A DNA stretch of 64,000 bases. Source: Lachnoanaerobaculum sp. ICM7 (GTDB lineage Bacteria; Bacillota; Clostridia; Lachnospirales; Lachnospiraceae). A model generated the notes under the pieces. It was not told where the DNA came from and did no database searches. It saw nothing but the letters and a program-made list of their open reading frames with translations. This document shows positions 63,070 to 64,000 of the stretch, piece after piece (positions within the stretch are counted from its first letter, which is position 1; every line of letters begins with the position of its first letter). The position numbers and the translations under genes are program-made. The stretch lies in assembly GCF_000287675.1 (NCBI RefSeq), contig NZ_ALJL01000023.1:186001-250000 (forward strand), in the 5' to 3' direction.

Positions 63070-64000
63070 ATGGCTAGTTTATCATTAAAGAATATTGAAA
63101 AAGTTTATCCTAACGGTTTTAAGGCTGTTCAGGATTTCAACCTTGAAATCGCAGACAAAGAGTTCATCATCTTTGTAGGACCTTCAGGTTGCGGTAAGTC
63201 TACAACACTTCGTATGATCGCAGGACTTGAGGATATCTCAGGCGGTACACTTGAGATCGACGGCAAGGTCGTTAACGATGTTGAGCCTAAGGACAGAGAT
63301 ATCGCCATGGTTTTCCAGAACTATGCTCTTTATCCACATATGTCTGTATATGACAATATGGCATTCGGTCTTAAACTTCGTAAGAGACCTAAAGATGAAA
63401 TAGACAGACTTGTTCGTGAAGCTGCAAGAATACTTGACCTTGAGAAGCTCCTTGACAGAAAGCCTAAGGCTCTTTCAGGAGGTCAGAGACAGAGAGTTGC
63501 GATGGGACGTGCTATCGTTCGTAACCCTAAGGTATTCCTTATGGATGAGCCTCTTTCAAACCTTGATGCAAAGCTTAGAGTACAGATGCGTATCGAGATT
63601 TCAAAGCTTCATCAAAGACTCGGCGCTACTATCATCTACGTTACTCATGACCAGACAGAGGCTATGACACTCGGTACAAGAATCGTAGTTATGAAGGACG
63701 GTATTGTTCAGCAGGTTGATTCTCCTGCAAATCTTTACAATGCTCCTTGCAATCTCTTCGTTGCAGGATTCATCGGTTCACCACAGATGAACTTCATGGA
63801 TGCTGTAGTTGAGAACAAGGGTGAGGATGTATTCTTAAAGGTTGGAGCAAATACACTTAAGCTTCCTATCTCAAAGATTGCCAAGTTCAAAGACGGTTCT
63901 TACAACGGTAAGACTGTAGTGCTTGGTATTCGTCCTGAGGATATGCATGATTCAGAGCTCTTTATCAACAGCTCACCTGACAGCGTTATCGAGTCAGATA
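63070..64000 (+). CDS. msmK: Carbohydrate ABC transporter ATPase, MsmK/UgpC type (cut by window end)
   Basis: The first 310 residues are visible. Walker [15 protein letters not shown]-loop [11 protein letters not shown], signature [15 protein letters not shown], Walker [13 protein letters not shown] and switch [10 protein letters not shown] are complete; a C-terminal MOP-type regulatory domain begins after about residue 235. Such ATPases serve many sugar importers at once. No other carbohydrate ATPase lies in the maltodextrin cluster, so this divergent gene most likely powers MalFG. Its codon use is richer in preferred codons than its neighbours, pointing to high expression. Confidence 0.93.
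   Translation, partial: MASLSLKNIEKVYPNGFKAVQDFNLEIADKEFIIFVGPSGCGKSTTLRMIAGLEDISGGTLEIDGKVVNDVEPKDRDIAMVFQNYALYPHMSVYDNMAFGLKLRKRPKDEIDRLVREAARILDLEKLLDRKPKALSGGQRQRVAMGRAIVRNPKVFLMDEPLSNLDAKLRVQMRIEISKLHQRLGATIIYVTHDQTEAMTLGTRIVVMKDGIVQQVDSPANLYNAPCNLFVAGFIGSPQMNFMDAVVENKGEDVFLKVGANTLKLPISKIAKFKDGSYNGKTVVLGIRPEDMHDSELFINSSPDSVIESD

Overview
The window is low-GC Firmicutes DNA with tight operons, strong AGGAGG-type ribosome binding sites and consensus sigma-A promoters. The gene set suggests an anaerobic Lachnospiraceae-like clostridium: a fused 2-hydroxyacyl-CoA dehydratase activase protein, a V-type ATPase operon, T-box control of tryptophan synthesis, the paired radical-SAM/DUF4130 DNA-repair genes and a DUF1934 protein. 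This assignment is inferred from gene families only. No rRNA, tRNA or CRISPR array was recognised.

Layout. 1-4679 (minus): the start of a small alarmone synthetase, an Mrp/NBP35 ATPase and dnaE. 4797-5424 (plus): a RelB/DinJ antitoxin and a yoeB toxin gene stopped by an amber codon at position 5. 5452-14763 (minus): an unknown protein, a rhomboid protease, a DUF1934 protein behind a structured leader, murI-ddl-gntR-ispE, cyclophilin-GNAT, pyk and a rhomboid-like protein with a zinc ribbon. 14904-22873 (plus): a T-box with a UGG (Trp) specifier controlling aroF-trpEGDCFBA, with a 190-bp palindromic element between trpG and trpD. 23103-27365 (plus): a 1420-aa CoA-dehydratase activase fusion. 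27465-30492 (minus): a TetR-controlled ABC exporter with matching palindromic operators. 30510-32760: toxin-antitoxin debris (a decayed HigA-like gene and a fragment of a second AbiE promoter) beside an intact AbiEi/AbiEii pair. 32898-35101 (plus): a LexA-box promoter driving a putative radical-SAM DNA repair protein and its partner. 35189-44727 (minus): an oligopeptide ABC operon, oppBCDF, followed by three tandem oppA paralogues. 44874-54224 (plus): a nine-gene V-ATPase operon plus a DUF1461 membrane protein. 54333-64000: maltodextrin use, with two GH13 glucosidases, malQ, a malEFG-type importer and a divergent MsmK-type ATPase cut by the window end.

How the parts work together. The Trp T-box should raise both shikimate entry (DAHP synthase) and the whole tryptophan branch when tRNA-Trp is uncharged. 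The maltodextrin genes form a complete import and breakdown route: binding protein, two permeases and energising ATPase, then alpha-1,6- and alpha-1,4-type glucosidases (predicted from one active-site residue) and amylomaltase. The SOS-type promoter over the radical-SAM pair ties a poorly characterised repair or modification activity to DNA damage. The defence and toxin region mixes one intact module with several broken ones, so it has turned over repeatedly.
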